From Methylobacterium marchantiae (GTDB lineage Bacteria > Pseudomonadota > Alphaproteobacteria > Rhizobiales > Beijerinckiaceae): a stretch of DNA of 64,000 nucleotides. The notes beneath the pieces were generated by a model. It worked only from the letters and a program-made list of their open reading frames with translations. It made no database searches and was not told the origin of the DNA. This document shows positions 1 through 11,358 of the stretch, piece after piece. Positions within the stretch are counted from its first letter, which is position 1. Each line of letters opens with the position of its first letter. The position numbers were made by a program, and so were the translations under genes. Location: assembly GCF_022179405.1 (NCBI RefSeq), contig NZ_BPQT01000050.1, positions 1 through 64,000 of the forward strand, in the 5' to 3' direction.

Positions 1-897
1 GAAGAACAGCGCGTAGAACTGACCGGTGTACCAGACCACGGCCTGGCCGGCGGTGAGGCCGAGCAGCGCGAGCAGGGCCCATTTGGCATTGCGCCACTGG
101 CCGAAGGCCTCCGAGAGCGGAGCCTTCGAGCCGGTGCCCTCGTCCTTCATCTTCTTGAAGGCCGGGCTCTCCTGCATCTGCAGGCGGATCCAGACGGAGA
201 CGCCGAGCAGCAGGATCGAGACCAGGAACGGGATGCGCCAGCCCCAGGCGGCGAAGGGCGTGATCGTGCCGGCCGAGCCGTCGGCGAGCGTCGTGGCCAC
301 GGGGGCGTAGTTCGCGTTGACGTAGATCTGCGTGAACAGGATCACCATCAGCGAGAGCAGCAGGCCGAGGGTCGCCGTGGTCTGGATGAAGGCGGTGTAG
401 AAGCCGCGTCGTCCGGGGGGGGCGTGCTCGGCCACGTAGACCGCCGCTCCGCCGTATTCACCGCCGAGCGCCAGGCCCTGGAGCATGCGCAGGGCCAGCA
501 GCGCCACGGGGGCGACCCAGCCGACGCCGTACTCGTTCATCGTCGCGTAGGAGGGCAGCAGGCCGACCACGAAGGTCGAGATGCCCATGATCAGGATGGT
601 GACGAGGAAGGTGTACTTACGCCCGACCAGATCGCCGAGGCGGCCGAACACCAGGGCACCGAAGGGACGCACCAGGAAGCCGGCGGCGAAGGCCAGCAGC
701 GCGAACACGTTGCGCGTCGCTTCCGGATAGGCCGAGAAGAACTGCGCCCCGATGATCGCCGCCAGCGATCCGTACAGATAAAAGTCGTACCATTCGAACA
801 CGGTACCGAGGGACGAGGCGAGAATGACCTTCTTCTCGCCCGCGCTCATGGGCCGTGTGGCCGATGAGCTGCCAGGAATTGCGCTAGCCGCAACCAT
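1..897 (-). CDS. MHS-family MFS transporter (metabolite:H+ symporter), C-terminus cut by window
   Basis: The 299 codons present read from an ATG at 897 to the window edge without a stop, so the C-terminal third is missing. The protein is an inner-membrane major facilitator of the metabolite:H+ symporter type. Near the N-terminus it has the family signature GTVFEWYDFYLYG in TM1, then the loop motif FGRLGDLVGRKYTF between TM2 and TM3, and RMLQGLALGGEYGG in TM4. These sit where KgtP, ShiA and ProP carry them. The substrate is probably an organic acid or osmolyte but cannot be fixed from sequence. A second MHS gene lies at 21763-23124. It is transcribed away from actP's terminator and looks monocistronic at its 5' end. 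Confidence 0.9.
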   Translation of the reverse strand, partial: MVAASAIPGSSSATRPMSAGEKKVILASSLGTVFEWYDFYLYGSLAAIIGAQFFSAYPEATRNVFALLAFAAGFLVRPFGALVFGRLGDLVGRKYTFLVTILIMGISTFVVGLLPSYATMNEYGVGWVAPVALLALRMLQGLALGGEYGGAAVYVAEHAPPGRRGFYTAFIQTTATLGLLLSLMVILFTQIYVNANYAPVATTLADGSAGTITPFAAWGWRIPFLVSILLLGVSVWIRLQMQESPAFKKMKDEGTGSKAPLSEAFGQWRNAKWALLALLGLTAGQAVVWYTGQFYALFF

Positions 898-1231
898 GAA
901 ACGTTTCTCCAGAATTTCTACTGCCCAAGCGTTGTCCACTCGTGGCACATTGGACCCTTTTACGTCACCCTGACTTCCGGAGAGGCCGACGAGACTGAAC
1001 AGTCTCGCTGTGCACACTGGTCCGATCTGGGTACGTCGGGCGTACTATTAAGCGAGACTATGCTTTCGCCCAAGACCGGAAAGCGGTGTTCCAGTACCGA
1101 ATTGAGATATTTTTCAACGCCGCGGCAATTATTTTTTTGTCGATGGCCGGGATTAAAATGCGCCGGACATAAAAAGAGGGCGCGGCTCACGCCGCGCCCC
1201 TTCTCAAATGTCCGGGAGATGAAGCCCGTCG
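898..1231. other. Spacer between MHS transporter and actP
   Basis: This stretch of about 330 nt holds the promoter region of the transporter at 1-897 and, at its other end, the actP terminator. Short open frames occur on both strands, but none has a ribosome binding site or recognisable protein character. I see no further gene. Confidence 0.6.
1171..1199 (-). terminator. Intrinsic terminator after actP
   Basis: A perfect 9-bp stem (GGGCGCGGC / GCCGCGCCC, 1178-1186 with 1191-1199) has a 4-nt loop. On the minus strand it is followed by a T-rich tail (1171-1177). It starts about 30 nt past the actP stop codon and is well placed to end the acs-DUF485-actP transcript. Confidence 0.85.
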
Positions 1232-2926
1232 TCAGTGCGCGTGGGCGCCCGACGCTCCGATTCCCGTCTCCGAGCGAATGAACTGCGCATCGAACAAGGC
1301 GCGTTCGCGCTTGGCCCTGGCCGTATTGTCGAGCTTCGACACGACATAGATCGTGAGGAAGGCGAGGGGCATCGAGAAAAGGGCCGGGTTGTCATAAGGG
1401 AAGATCGCCACCGGATTGCCGAAGGTCGTCACCCACACCGCCTTCGACAAGATCACCATGCCGACCGCCGCGAAGAGACCGACGAAGCCGCCGATGAGGG
1501 CGCCCCAGGTGGTGGTTCCCCGCCACAGGATCGACATGGTCAGGATCGGGAAGTTGCAGCTCGCCGCCACCGAGAAGGCGAGACCGACCATGAAGGCGAC
1601 GTTCTGATTCTCGAAGACATAGCCGAGATAGATCGCGACGATTCCGATGACCACCGCCGAGATCTTCGAAAGCCTGACCTCGGACGCCTCGTTGGTACGA
1701 CCCCGGGCGATGACGCTGGCATAGAGATCGTGGCTCACTGCCGAAGCACCGGCGAGCGTCAGGCCGGCCACCACCGCGAGAATGGTCGCGAAGGCCACCG
1801 CCGAGATGAAGCCGAGGAAGTACGGCCCGCCCACAGCGTTGGCGAGGTTCACCGCGACCATGTTGGTGCCGCCGATCATGCCCTTGAGCTTGTCGAAGGC
1901 GCCGGCCGGATCGAGCTTGAAATAGGCCGGGTCCGACATCAGCAGGGCGATGCCGCCGAAGCCGATGATGAAGGTCAGGATATAGAAGTAGCCGATCAGG
2001 CCGGTGGCGTAGAACACCGACTTGCGGGCGGCCTGAGCGTCGGAGACGGTGAAGAAGCGCATCAGGATGTGCGGCAGGCCGGCGGTTCCGAACATCAGGC
2101 CGACGCCCAGCGAGATCGCCTCGATCGGGTTCGAGACGAGGCCGCCCGGCGACATGATGGCGTCGCCCTTCGGATGGGTGGCGACGGCCGCCGAGAACAG
2201 GGCCTCGGGGTTGAAGCCGTACTTGTAGAGGACCGCGCCGGCCATGAAGGTGGCGCCGCCGAGCAGCAGGCATGCCTTGATCACCTGGACCCAGGTCGTG
2301 GCCTTCATGCCGCCGAAAGCGACGTAGACGATCATCAGCACACCGACGATCACCACGGCGTAGAGGTAGTCCAGGCCGAACAGAAGCTGGATCAGCTTAC
2401 CCGCGCCGACCATCTGGGCGATCAGGTAGAACGCCACCACGACGAGGGTTCCCACCGCCGAGATGATGCGGATCGAGGTCTGGTCGAGGCGGAACGAGGC
2501 TACGTCGGCGAAGGTGAACTTGCCGAGGTTGCGCAGCCGCTCGGCGATGAGGAACAGCACGATCGGCCAACCGACGAGGAAGCCGGTGGAGTAGATCAGG
2601 CCGTCGAAGCCGGAGGTGTAGACGAGGCCCGAAATGCCGAGGAACGAGGCCGCCGACATGTAGTCGCCGGCGATCGCCAGCGAGTTCGTGCCGGCCGAGA
2701 TGCCGCCGCCGGCGGCGTAGAAGTCGGAGGCCGACTTGGTACCCTTGGCCGCCTTGTAGGTGATGCCGAGGGTGAAGAGCACGAAGAACGCGAACATGCC
2801 GATGGCCGGCCAGTTCGTCTGGGCTTTCGTGACGGCGCCGATATCCGGGCCGGCCGCATAGGCGGCGCCCGCGAGAATGACAGCGAGGGTGGTGCCGAGG
2901 GCGATCGGGTGGGCTGAGCGGATCAT
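1232..2926 (-). CDS. actP: Cation/acetate symporter ActP (sodium:solute symporter family)
   Basis: Inner-membrane permease of 564 residues that takes up acetate and related short-chain monocarboxylates. It begins with a cleavable-looking signal segment (AAYA|AGP near residue 24), as in other ActP proteins. About 13 hydrophobic helices follow, including the SSS-family segments [20 protein letters not shown] and [11 protein letters not shown]. Its start codon overlaps the stop of the DUF485 gene by 4 nt (ATGA), so translation is coupled. Together with DUF485 and acs it forms the classical acetate scavenging operon: ActP imports acetate and Acs activates it to acetyl-CoA. Length matches the family and nothing is truncated. 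Confidence 0.95.
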   Translation of the reverse strand: MIRSAHPIALGTTLAVILAGAAYAAGPDIGAVTKAQTNWPAIGMFAFFVLFTLGITYKAAKGTKSASDFYAAGGGISAGTNSLAIAGDYMSAASFLGISGLVYTSGFDGLIYSTGFLVGWPIVLFLIAERLRNLGKFTFADVASFRLDQTSIRIISAVGTLVVVAFYLIAQMVGAGKLIQLLFGLDYLYAVVIVGVLMIVYVAFGGMKATTWVQVIKACLLLGGATFMAGAVLYKYGFNPEALFSAAVATHPKGDAIMSPGGLVSNPIEAISLGVGLMFGTAGLPHILMRFFTVSDAQAARKSVFYATGLIGYFYILTFIIGFGGIALLMSDPAYFKLDPAGAFDKLKGMIGGTNMVAVNLANAVGGPYFLGFISAVAFATILAVVAGLTLAGASAVSHDLYASVIARGRTNEASEVRLSKISAVVIGIVAIYLGYVFENQNVAFMVGLAFSVAASCNFPILTMSILWRGTTTWGALIGGFVGLFAAVGMVILSKAVWVTTFGNPVAIFPYDNPALFSMPLAFLTIYVVSKLDNTARAKRERALFDAQFIRSETGIGASGAHAH

Positions 2927-3231
2927 CGGCCGAGATCCCGCTTGAGCGCGGCGGTCAGATCGTCGAAGCGGCTGTTGGCGCGCTGGACGTAGATGCCGGT
3001 GAGGATGAAGGCGAAGACGATCACGGCGACGCCGAGGATGAGGCCAAGCGAAGTGGTGGCGCTGCCGACCTTCATGGCGAGCAGGGACTTGTCGAAGGCG
3101 ATCAGGCCGATGAAGCCGAAATAGACCAGCAGCATCAGGATCGTCAGCGTCCAGCCGAAGCGCGTGCGTTCGTGGACGAGCTCCTTGAATCGCGGATTCT
3201 GCGCAATCCGCGCAGTCTCGATGTCGGACAT
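2923..3231 (-). CDS. yjcH: DUF485 membrane protein (YjcH-like), ActP partner
   Basis: Protein of 102 residues with two predicted transmembrane helices (about 26-46 and 60-82) and charged ends, the arrangement of the DUF485 family. The segment [20 protein letters not shown] is typical. DUF485 genes are found almost always directly before actP and are thought to assist the symporter; the molecular role is not established. The ATG at 3231 is preceded by a good ribosome binding site (GGAAGG, 7 nt away). It overlaps actP by 4 nt and lies about 240 nt downstream of acs. Confidence 0.9.
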   Translation of the reverse strand: MSDIETARIAQNPRFKELVHERTRFGWTLTILMLLVYFGFIGLIAFDKSLLAMKVGSATTSLGLILGVAVIVFAFILTGIYVQRANSRFDDLTAALKRDLGR

Positions 3232-3424
3232 GGCATTACCTTCCCTGAAGCCTCGGCCCTTCTGATCGGGGCCTGGGGATCGAGCAGCGATGAGATGAGG
3301 GGACGATTGAATTCGATGCGGGCCTGACGTGTCTCGGGTCCCGAGGCCCGCCAGTGCAAGCGTCGCGAGATCACGATTTCGCCATGACCGGTCGACGGTT
3401 CGGAACCCGACCCGCGAATCGATC

Positions 3425-3448
3425 GGCGCACCCCAATTGGAGTGCGCC
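3425..3448 (-). terminator. Hairpin in the acs-DUF485 spacer
   Basis: A near-perfect palindrome (arms GGCGCAC and GTGCGCC around CCAATTGG) sits 23 nt beyond the acs stop codon. It has no clear T-tract on the minus strand. It may therefore be a partial terminator or an mRNA stabilising or processing element separating acs from the downstream transport genes, rather than a full stop. Confidence 0.45.
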
Positions 3449-3471
3449 GTTTCACTTCTGGAACGTGGAGA

Positions 3472-5421
<1,950 letters not shown>

Positions 5422-5588
5422 GACGCTATCCCTGCTGGTGCCCGATCGTATCGCGAAAACCGCGCAGCCGGGACTTCCAACTTGTTCTTAGGCGTAGGAA
5501 CGGACTCTTCGCAAGCGCGAAGACCGGGGATTCACCGGCGCCTATACCCCTCTTTTAGAGAATATCGCCCGGCATCCCGTCTCCCGTA

Positions 5589-5879
5589 TCAGTTGCAGCC
5601 GATACAGATGCCCTTTATTCCCGAGCCTTCCGTCTTGCGCTGCTTGCGGCGGTCTTCCGGCTTCATCTGCGTATCGGGCGCGGCGGCGGCGCCGGGAGGC
5701 TTGGTGACGCCCGTCGAGGTGATGTTGCGGAACTGTCCGGCCGAGTCGATGTTGCCGCCCGATGACTGCGAGGTGCCCGCACCTTGGGCGATGGCGGGGG
5801 TGCCGATCATCGCGAAGCCGGCCGCCGAAAGGCCGGTCATTGCGAGGCCCGAGACGAAGGCGAGGATGGACGCGCGCAT
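5589..5879 (-). CDS. Small exported protein of unknown function
   Basis: Protein of 96 residues with an N-terminal signal peptide (MRASILAFVSGLAMTGLSAA, cleavage near AIAQ|GAG at residue 32). A polar, low-complexity mature part follows, ending in the short basic/Cys tail GSGIKGICIGCN. The ATG at 5879 follows a clear ribosome binding site (AGGAG, 7 nt), which decides this start. I do not recognise a domain. The two C-terminal cysteines could form a disulfide or bind a ligand in the periplasm, but that is speculation. It is transcribed in the same direction as the binding-protein gene upstream, about 95 nt away. Confidence 0.75.
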   Translation of the reverse strand: MRASILAFVSGLAMTGLSAAGFAMIGTPAIAQGAGTSQSSGGNIDSAGQFRNITSTGVTKPPGAAAAPDTQMKPEDRRKQRKTEGSGIKGICIGCN

Positions 5880-5974
5880 GGATGTTCTCCTGAATAGTGC
5901 AGGAAAACGGATGCCGGCCTTCCGGGTTGCCTTGCGCCCGCACCGAACGTTCGCCGTTTTGTGAGCACCGAGGC

Positions 5975-7291
5975 TCAGGGGGGCGGCGCGCAGGGTTCGG
6001 TCCGGGCGGGCCAACCCGGATTGGCCGCGCGGAACTCGTCCACCACCGCATCGAGCCGTGCCTCGACGAGGTCCGTCATCGGCACGACCCGATCGGAGGC
6101 GACGAGCCATTTGGCGCCGTCCCAGATCTGCACGAAGCCGGGCGGACGCCCGCCATGGTCGCGGCAGGTGAGGGTAACGGCATGGGCGAAGCCTGCGAGG
6201 CCGAACACCTTCCAGCGGCTGTCGTCCACCGAGAGGCTCTCGAAGCTGCGGCGCACGTCCTCGCCGCGCAAAGGGGCGCCGCGTCGCGCCCTCTGCGCCT
6301 CCGAGACGGCCTCGGCGGCGAGCACGGCATTGTAGACGCCCCGGTTGTAATGGGTCTCGCCCGACCCGTCCTTGGGTGTCGAGGACAGGCCGCGATCGGT
6401 GACGAACTGGTCGATGGCGTCGAAGGCCGGGAATGCGTCGCCGAAGGCGTGACGGCTCACCTCCTTGAAGCCGCGACTGGCGGAGCCGGTGCGGCGGATT
6501 CCGTCCTGGTCGGGCCAGCGCAGGGCGATCATCCGGTCCGGCGGGAAGCCGACCTTCAGGGCTTCCTCGACGGAGGCGCCGCTCTGCGTGCCCTGGCCGA
6601 GGAGGAGAATGTGGTCCGGTGGCGAAGCGGCGATCCGCGTCCACAGGGCGGCCTTGCCGGCATCCGTCTCGTCGTCCGCGAAGAGCGGCGTCGAGAACCC
6701 GTAGCGGGCGGCGAGTTCCCGCAGGACCGCGAGGGCGGACGGATCGGCGCCCGCATCGCTGTAGACGAGGCCTATGGAGAGGCCCTGCAGTTCGGAAAGG
6801 CCGCCCAGCCGGTTCGCGAGATAGCGGATCGCCATGGTCATGCCGCCGAGCACGGTGGCGGAGGGGTTGAACACCCAGGGCAGGAGATCGCCGCGCGTGC
6901 CGACGGGGAAACCGTCGGCCAGCGACAGGATCGGGATCCGGTCGCGGGCGGAGGGCTGCAGCAATTCGTAGGTGACGCCCCGGTCGGGCGTCGTGATCAG
7001 CACCGATCCGGCCTCGCGGGCTTTGGCATAGCAGGCGCGGGCGCGCTCCACCTCCGAGGACACCTCGCATTCCTCGACCTCGAGCGGCACGCCGCCGATG
7101 CCGCCATCGCGCTGGTTCAGCATCTCCAGGTAGTCGTGCATGCCGTTGGCGACCCGCGCGCCGATGGCGGCGTTGGGGCCGGTGCGATTGGTGAGGAGGG
7201 TCAGGCGGACGGGATCGGCCGCGGCGGCCGGAAGGCAAAGCGTCAGGACCAGGGCCGCAACCGCCATCGGCCGCATGAGGCGTCGCGTCAT
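5975..7291 (-). CDS. Periplasmic ABC-type substrate-binding protein (type I, branched-chain amino-acid-like)
   Basis: Secreted protein of 438 residues with a signal peptide (cleavage near AAA|DPVRL, residue 25). The fold is the type I periplasmic binding-protein family (LivJ-like): an opening strand VRLTLLTNRTGPNAAIGARV, a central TTPDRGVTYELLQPSARDRI lobe, and the inter-lobe stretch GLSIGLVYSDAGADPSALAV. In transporters of this group such proteins bind amino acids, amides or related solutes. No permease or ATPase gene is adjacent, so its transporter must lie elsewhere or it acts as a sensor input. It sits between a small exported protein and a large histidine kinase on the same strand. A sensory partnership is possible but unproven. 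Confidence 0.8.
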   Translation of the reverse strand: MTRRLMRPMAVAALVLTLCLPAAAADPVRLTLLTNRTGPNAAIGARVANGMHDYLEMLNQRDGGIGGVPLEVEECEVSSEVERARACYAKAREAGSVLITTPDRGVTYELLQPSARDRIPILSLADGFPVGTRGDLLPWVFNPSATVLGGMTMAIRYLANRLGGLSELQGLSIGLVYSDAGADPSALAVLRELAARYGFSTPLFADDETDAGKAALWTRIAASPPDHILLLGQGTQSGASVEEALKVGFPPDRMIALRWPDQDGIRRTGSASRGFKEVSRHAFGDAFPAFDAIDQFVTDRGLSSTPKDGSGETHYNRGVYNAVLAAEAVSEAQRARRGAPLRGEDVRRSFESLSVDDSRWKVFGLAGFAHAVTLTCRDHGGRPPGFVQIWDGAKWLVASDRVVPMTDLVEARLDAVVDEFRAANPGWPARTEPCAPPP

Positions 7292-7426
7292 GATGGATGC
7301 TGCATCGGGGCCGTTCCTCGGTGACCGCTCGTCGAGCGTGACGCACCGCCCGCGGCCGGGGCGATGATGCCAGATGCCCGGCCGGGAGACGAGGCGCGAC
7401 CGCCTCGAAAAATCACGCGGTCGCGC

Positions 7427-10411
7427 TCACGCCGTCTTCGTCACCGCCTGGGGAGGGAACAGCATCTCCACCAGCGTGCCCTCGTCCTTCCGGCTCTCGA
7501 TCCGGAAGCGGCCGTGATTGGCCTCGACCAGGGCCTTCGTCAGAGGCAGGCCGAGGCCGGTCCCGGTGCTCCGTCCGTCCGCCCGTCCTTTGGGCGGTCC
7601 GGCCACGGCGATCTGCCGGAACGGTTCGAGGGCGGTCTCGACCTCGTCCGGCGTCATGCCGATGCCGGTATCGCGGACCCGGAGCGCGATCTCGCCGCGA
7701 TCGGCCATGGTGGTGGAGACGATGACCTGACCGCCGGCCTCGGTGAACGCGATCGCGTTGGCGATGATGTTGAGGGCGGCCTGCCGCACCGAGCGCTCGT
7801 CGGCGACGAGAATGGGAAGGTCGTTGGAGAAGCTGGTACGCACGACGATCCGGTCGCGCATCGCCTGGGGTTGCAGCATGGCCACGCAATGGGTGACGAC
7901 GTCGTTGAGTGGCACTTCCGAGAAGGTCAGGTCGAGCCGGCCGGCCTCGATCTTGGCGAGGTCTAAGAGGTCGTTGACGAGGCTGAGGACGTGGGTACCC
8001 GAGGCGTGGATGTCGCCGAGATAGTCGCGGTAGCGCTCGTGGCCGAGGGGGCCGAACGGCTCGGCGAGCATCATGTCGGCGAAGCCGAGGATGCCGTTCA
8101 TCGGCGTGCGGATCTCGTGGCTGATCCTGGCGAGGAAGTCCGACTTGCGGGCGCTGGCATATTCCGCCGCGCGCCGGGCATTCGAGGCTTCGGCGGCGAC
8201 GCTCCGGGCGGCGCGCACGTCCCGGACGGTCATGGCCATCCGTCCATCGTCCCGTCCGGCGAGGGGCGCCACCCTGATCAGCATCGGCAGCATGCCGGAC
8301 GCGGTGCGGCCGATCACGTCGGGGACGGGCTGCTTGCCGACAGCCTCATCGGCGACGGCCTCCGCCGGGCCGGCGACGCCGTGGACGCTGGCAAGCACGT
8401 CGACGGCGCTCTCCGGCGCGAACAGGCTGAGAATGCCCGCACCGACGATCTCGCGCGGGTCGAGCCCGAAGGTGGCGGCAGCGCTGCGGTTGAGCCCGAT
8501 GATCCGCGCATTCCGGTCGAGGGTGATGATCCCGTCCTCGATCGTGTCGAGGACTGCCTGCGCGTCGGCCGCACGGGCTCCGGCGAAGGCATCGGCGATC
8601 TGCAGGGCGGTCCGTTCCCGGGCAGGCTCGCCGGAGAGGGCGTCGCGGACGAGGAGGAGCTGGGCCGGTGCGCCGGACCAGTCGATCTCGGATGCCTGCA
8701 GGTCGACGCTCAGGCTGCCGCCCATGGCGGTGGTGAGGATGGCGGGGGCATCGCTCGCCGCGCGATCATGGGGCACGAGCCCGGCGAACAGCCTGCCGAT
8801 TCCGCCCCGCGCCGCGAGATCGCTGAGTTCGGAGAACCCCGCCATCGTCAGCAGTCGGCTGTTGGCGAACAGGACGTTGCAGCCGCGATAGACCAGGACC
8901 CCGCCGGGAAGCCGCTCCAGCGTCGCCGTCACCTCGGGGCTCGGCCCGTCGGGCGCCAGCTCGACCGGTCGTATCATCGCGTTGGGGAACTGGGTCACCG
9001 ATCCGCTCACGGAGCGTTCTTCGCCGTCTCCCGCCGGCGGGGCGGCCTCCCAGTCCTCGCCATCCCCTTCGAAGCGGGCGCCGAGGGCGCGGGCGATCTC
9101 GCGGAACGCCGCATGTTCGTGACTGGACAGGTGGGGATTCTGGAACATCGCCCATCCGCCGTCCTCGGACGGCACGATCACTGGAGACGGTGCGAGATCG
9201 TCAGAAGGCGCAGTTGCTTCGAGAGGCGGGGTGTCTTCGGACGCTGTCGGCGACGGCTCGGCGACGGGATCGGTCGACTCCGGCCGCGCTTCCGATGTCG
9301 AAGCGATCACCTGCAGGGCAGGTGTATCGTCTTCTGGCGAGGCCACGCTCACCCGGTCCGGGACGAACCCGGTCCAGGCTTCGGCGACGGGCAGGGAGAT
9401 CGCTGCCTCCGAGGCGGACCCTTGGGAGAATTCGGACGGTCCGAGAGCTTCGGACCGCGCAAAGACGGGAGCCATGCCCATGGCGGTATCGGCGATCCGG
9501 TTCCCATCGCTCTCCGTCTCACCGTCGGGCCGCTCGGCCGGAGGCTGCGGCGATGGCGTCGTCTCCGGCTGCGCCTCCGGCCCGTCAGACGGCGGCGACG
9601 AGGCGGGCCGAACCAGCGCGAAACCGTTGAATCCGGTGAAGGCGGTTCCGGCGCGCTGGATCGGCGTGCCCGATATGTCGAGGTCCAGGGCGGATGGTGC
9701 CCCATCGTTCCGCAGTGTCACCGAGATCGCGCGGAAGGTCCGGCGTTGGGCCAGGGCGAGGAGGAGCCCCTCGGCATCGATCAGCGTGCGCGTCTGTGAC
9801 AGGGCGGCCCAGGTCCTGCCGATCAAGGCGGGCCGGATCGACGTGGCGGCCGGTCCTGAAATGTCGGTGAGCCTGTCATCCGCATCGCTCCGCCAGACGA
9901 CGCGCCCGGTGGGGGAGGGCTGATCTTCGGCCGGCGAAGGGACGGCTTCCGCCGGCCGCACGCTCGCGGCCAGCGGCGCCGCGGCTTTCGGCGAGGGCGC
10001 GCGAAGGCTCGGCAGGCGCTCCATCGGTGCGAGGACGAGGAGATTGCGTCCCGTCCCGTCCTTGGTCCTCAGGACCAGCCAAGTCGTCGCCGGGCCTAGG
10101 CGACGCGAATCGAAACGCAGCTTCATCAGCGAGGGCCGATCCAGCGCCAGCCCACGGGGACGGATCTGTTCGCCGAGCCGAATCATTTCCGCGATCTGCC
10201 CCGAGCCGCCGGCGCTGATGGCCTGCCCGAGACCTTCCACGGCGGGGGATGCCAGCAGAATCCTCTCGGCTGTTCCATCCAGAACGAGCCATGCCGCATC
10301 CGCCGCGCTCAGGCGGGTCCCGAAACGCGAATCGCCACTCCACCGCCGAACGAGATCGCAGACGTCCGTTTCGGCGCCGGACGTCGATTCTTCAGCCCCT
10401 TTTTCGAACAT
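7427..10411 (-). CDS. Large PAS-domain hybrid-less histidine kinase, PdhS/PleC-like
   Basis: Soluble protein of about 994 residues. The first half is acidic and Pro/Ser-rich, with little recognisable structure. A PAS domain lies near residues 610-690 (TIEDGIITLDRNARIIGLN). A HisKA domain has its H-box at ISHEIRTPMNGILGFADMML (His near 765), and the catalytic domain shows the N-box (NIIANAIAFTEAGG), G1 (DTGIGM) and G2 (GTGLGLPLT). The wording around the H-box and GTHVLSLVNDLLDLAKIEAG is that of the alphaproteobacterial PdhS/DivJ/PleC kinases that act on DivK in cell-cycle control. That link is inferred from similarity of this segment only. No receiver domain is present. An in-frame GTG two codons upstream is an alternative start. 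Confidence 0.85.
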   Translation of the reverse strand: MFEKGAEESTSGAETDVCDLVRRWSGDSRFGTRLSAADAAWLVLDGTAERILLASPAVEGLGQAISAGGSGQIAEMIRLGEQIRPRGLALDRPSLMKLRFDSRRLGPATTWLVLRTKDGTGRNLLVLAPMERLPSLRAPSPKAAAPLAASVRPAEAVPSPAEDQPSPTGRVVWRSDADDRLTDISGPAATSIRPALIGRTWAALSQTRTLIDAEGLLLALAQRRTFRAISVTLRNDGAPSALDLDISGTPIQRAGTAFTGFNGFALVRPASSPPSDGPEAQPETTPSPQPPAERPDGETESDGNRIADTAMGMAPVFARSEALGPSEFSQGSASEAAISLPVAEAWTGFVPDRVSVASPEDDTPALQVIASTSEARPESTDPVAEPSPTASEDTPPLEATAPSDDLAPSPVIVPSEDGGWAMFQNPHLSSHEHAAFREIARALGARFEGDGEDWEAAPPAGDGEERSVSGSVTQFPNAMIRPVELAPDGPSPEVTATLERLPGGVLVYRGCNVLFANSRLLTMAGFSELSDLAARGGIGRLFAGLVPHDRAASDAPAILTTAMGGSLSVDLQASEIDWSGAPAQLLLVRDALSGEPARERTALQIADAFAGARAADAQAVLDTIEDGIITLDRNARIIGLNRSAAATFGLDPREIVGAGILSLFAPESAVDVLASVHGVAGPAEAVADEAVGKQPVPDVIGRTASGMLPMLIRVAPLAGRDDGRMAMTVRDVRAARSVAAEASNARRAAEYASARKSDFLARISHEIRTPMNGILGFADMMLAEPFGPLGHERYRDYLGDIHASGTHVLSLVNDLLDLAKIEAGRLDLTFSEVPLNDVVTHCVAMLQPQAMRDRIVVRTSFSNDLPILVADERSVRQAALNIIANAIAFTEAGGQVIVSTTMADRGEIALRVRDTGIGMTPDEVETALEPFRQIAVAGPPKGRADGRSTGTGLGLPLTKALVEANHGRFRIESRKDEGTLVEMLFPPQAVTKTA

Positions 10412-10563
10412 TCGCACCCGTTTCGCGTGACACGCTCGTGATTCGCGACCTTTTTTAACCGCAACGCGCCGCCGATGTGGACACCAAGCGTCGCCGGTGC
10501 GCGTTTACCTTTTGTCATCCTTAATGCTGCGCCCGAGGGTGGCATAGGGCGGACGATGTGTTA

Positions 10564-10578
10564 TTGTGCAGCGCACAA
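10564..10578 (+). promoter_or_regulatory. Inverted repeat upstream of phasin gene (candidate PhaR site)
   Basis: The perfect inverted repeat TTGTGC-AGC-GCACAA is centred 44 nt before the phasin ATG. PhaR-type repressors of alphaproteobacteria bind TGC/GCA-rich inverted motifs in front of phasin genes and release them when PHB appears. The match in character and position suggests such an operator; binding is not shown. Confidence 0.5.
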
Positions 10579-10614
10579 CAAACGATCAACAAGCAAGTTC
10601 AGAGGAGACGAGAC

Positions 10615-11103
10615 ATGAGCAACACCCCGAACTACGAAGTGCCTGCTGAAATGCGTGATTTCGCCGAGAAGAGCGTCGATCAGGCTCGCAAGGCGTTCGA
10701 TTCCTTCATCGGTGCGGCCCGTCGTACCGCCGATACCGTCCAGGGCTCCGCCGAGACCGCCCGCACCAGCGCGCAGGACGTGTCCGCCCGCGGCTTCGAA
10801 TTCGCCGAGCAGAACGTCAACGCCGCCTTCGACCTCGCCCAGAAGCTGGTCCGTTCGCGCGACTTGCAGGAGGCCATGCAGCATCAGGCCGAATTCGTTC
10901 GCAGCCAGTTCGCCGCGATCCAGGCTCAGGCCAAGGAATTCGGCGGTCTCGCCCAGAGTGCGATGCAGCAGGGCGCCGAGAAGGCCAAGGCCGCCATGCA
11001 GGAAGGCGCCGAAAACACCCGCAAGGCGATGGAGCAGGGCACGGAAGCTGCCCGCAAGGCCGGCGCCGATGCCGAGCAGGCCATCCGCAACGCCAATTCC
11101 TGA
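10615..11103 (+). CDS. Phasin (PHB granule-associated protein)
   Basis: Protein of 162 residues, almost entirely helical and rich in Ala, Gln and Glu. The phasin family core is at MRDFAEKSVDQARKAFDSFI. The C-terminal third is a repetitive amphipathic coiled-coil-like stretch (QQGAEKAKAAMQEGAE, KAMEQGTEAARKAG). Phasins coat polyhydroxybutyrate granules, control their size and number and keep other proteins off the surface. The start is fixed by a strong ribosome binding site (AGAGGAGACGAGAC before ATG). The gene stands alone with its own inverted-repeat operator candidate and tandem downstream hairpins. A phasin implies PHB synthesis elsewhere in this genome. Confidence 0.93.
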   Translation: MSNTPNYEVPAEMRDFAEKSVDQARKAFDSFIGAARRTADTVQGSAETARTSAQDVSARGFEFAEQNVNAAFDLAQKLVRSRDLQEAMQHQAEFVRSQFAAIQAQAKEFGGLAQSAMQQGAEKAKAAMQEGAENTRKAMEQGTEAARKAGADAEQAIRNANS

Positions 11104-11118
11104 ATGCTGATCGTGCTC

Positions 11119-11175
11119 GGACGGACGCGGTCCGTCCAGTGAGGAGGCCCGTCCCGCCGATCCGGCGGGGCGGGC
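11119..11175 (+). terminator. Tandem hairpins after the phasin gene
   Basis: The first hairpin is a perfect 8-bp stem with a 3-nt loop (GGACGGAC/GTCCGTCC, 11119-11137). The second is a 13-bp stem with one G-T pair (11147-11159 with 11163-11175), followed by TCTTCCGTT. Such tandem stems give strong termination or 3' stability to an abundant mRNA. Confidence 0.7.
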
Positions 11176-11358
11176 TCTTCCGTTGATGGACGGGCGGGCA
11201 TCGAAGATGCTCCGCCATTCAGCCGCTGACGGGACTGGTATACGCGTCCTGGCAAGCACGTGCCGTTATCGTCCGACGTCAATTGATCCGTTCACCCGCT
11301 CTGTCATCCCGACGGCAGCGATGTTGCCGCCGGAAAACGGTCCCGACGTCGTGTCATC

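Noticed and set aside
5589-7346. One continuous frame of 585 codons spanning the small exported protein and the binding-protein gene
   Set aside because: Only its last 96 codons look like a protein, with their own ribosome site and signal peptide. The rest is an out-of-frame reading of the binding-protein gene, so no fusion is proposed.
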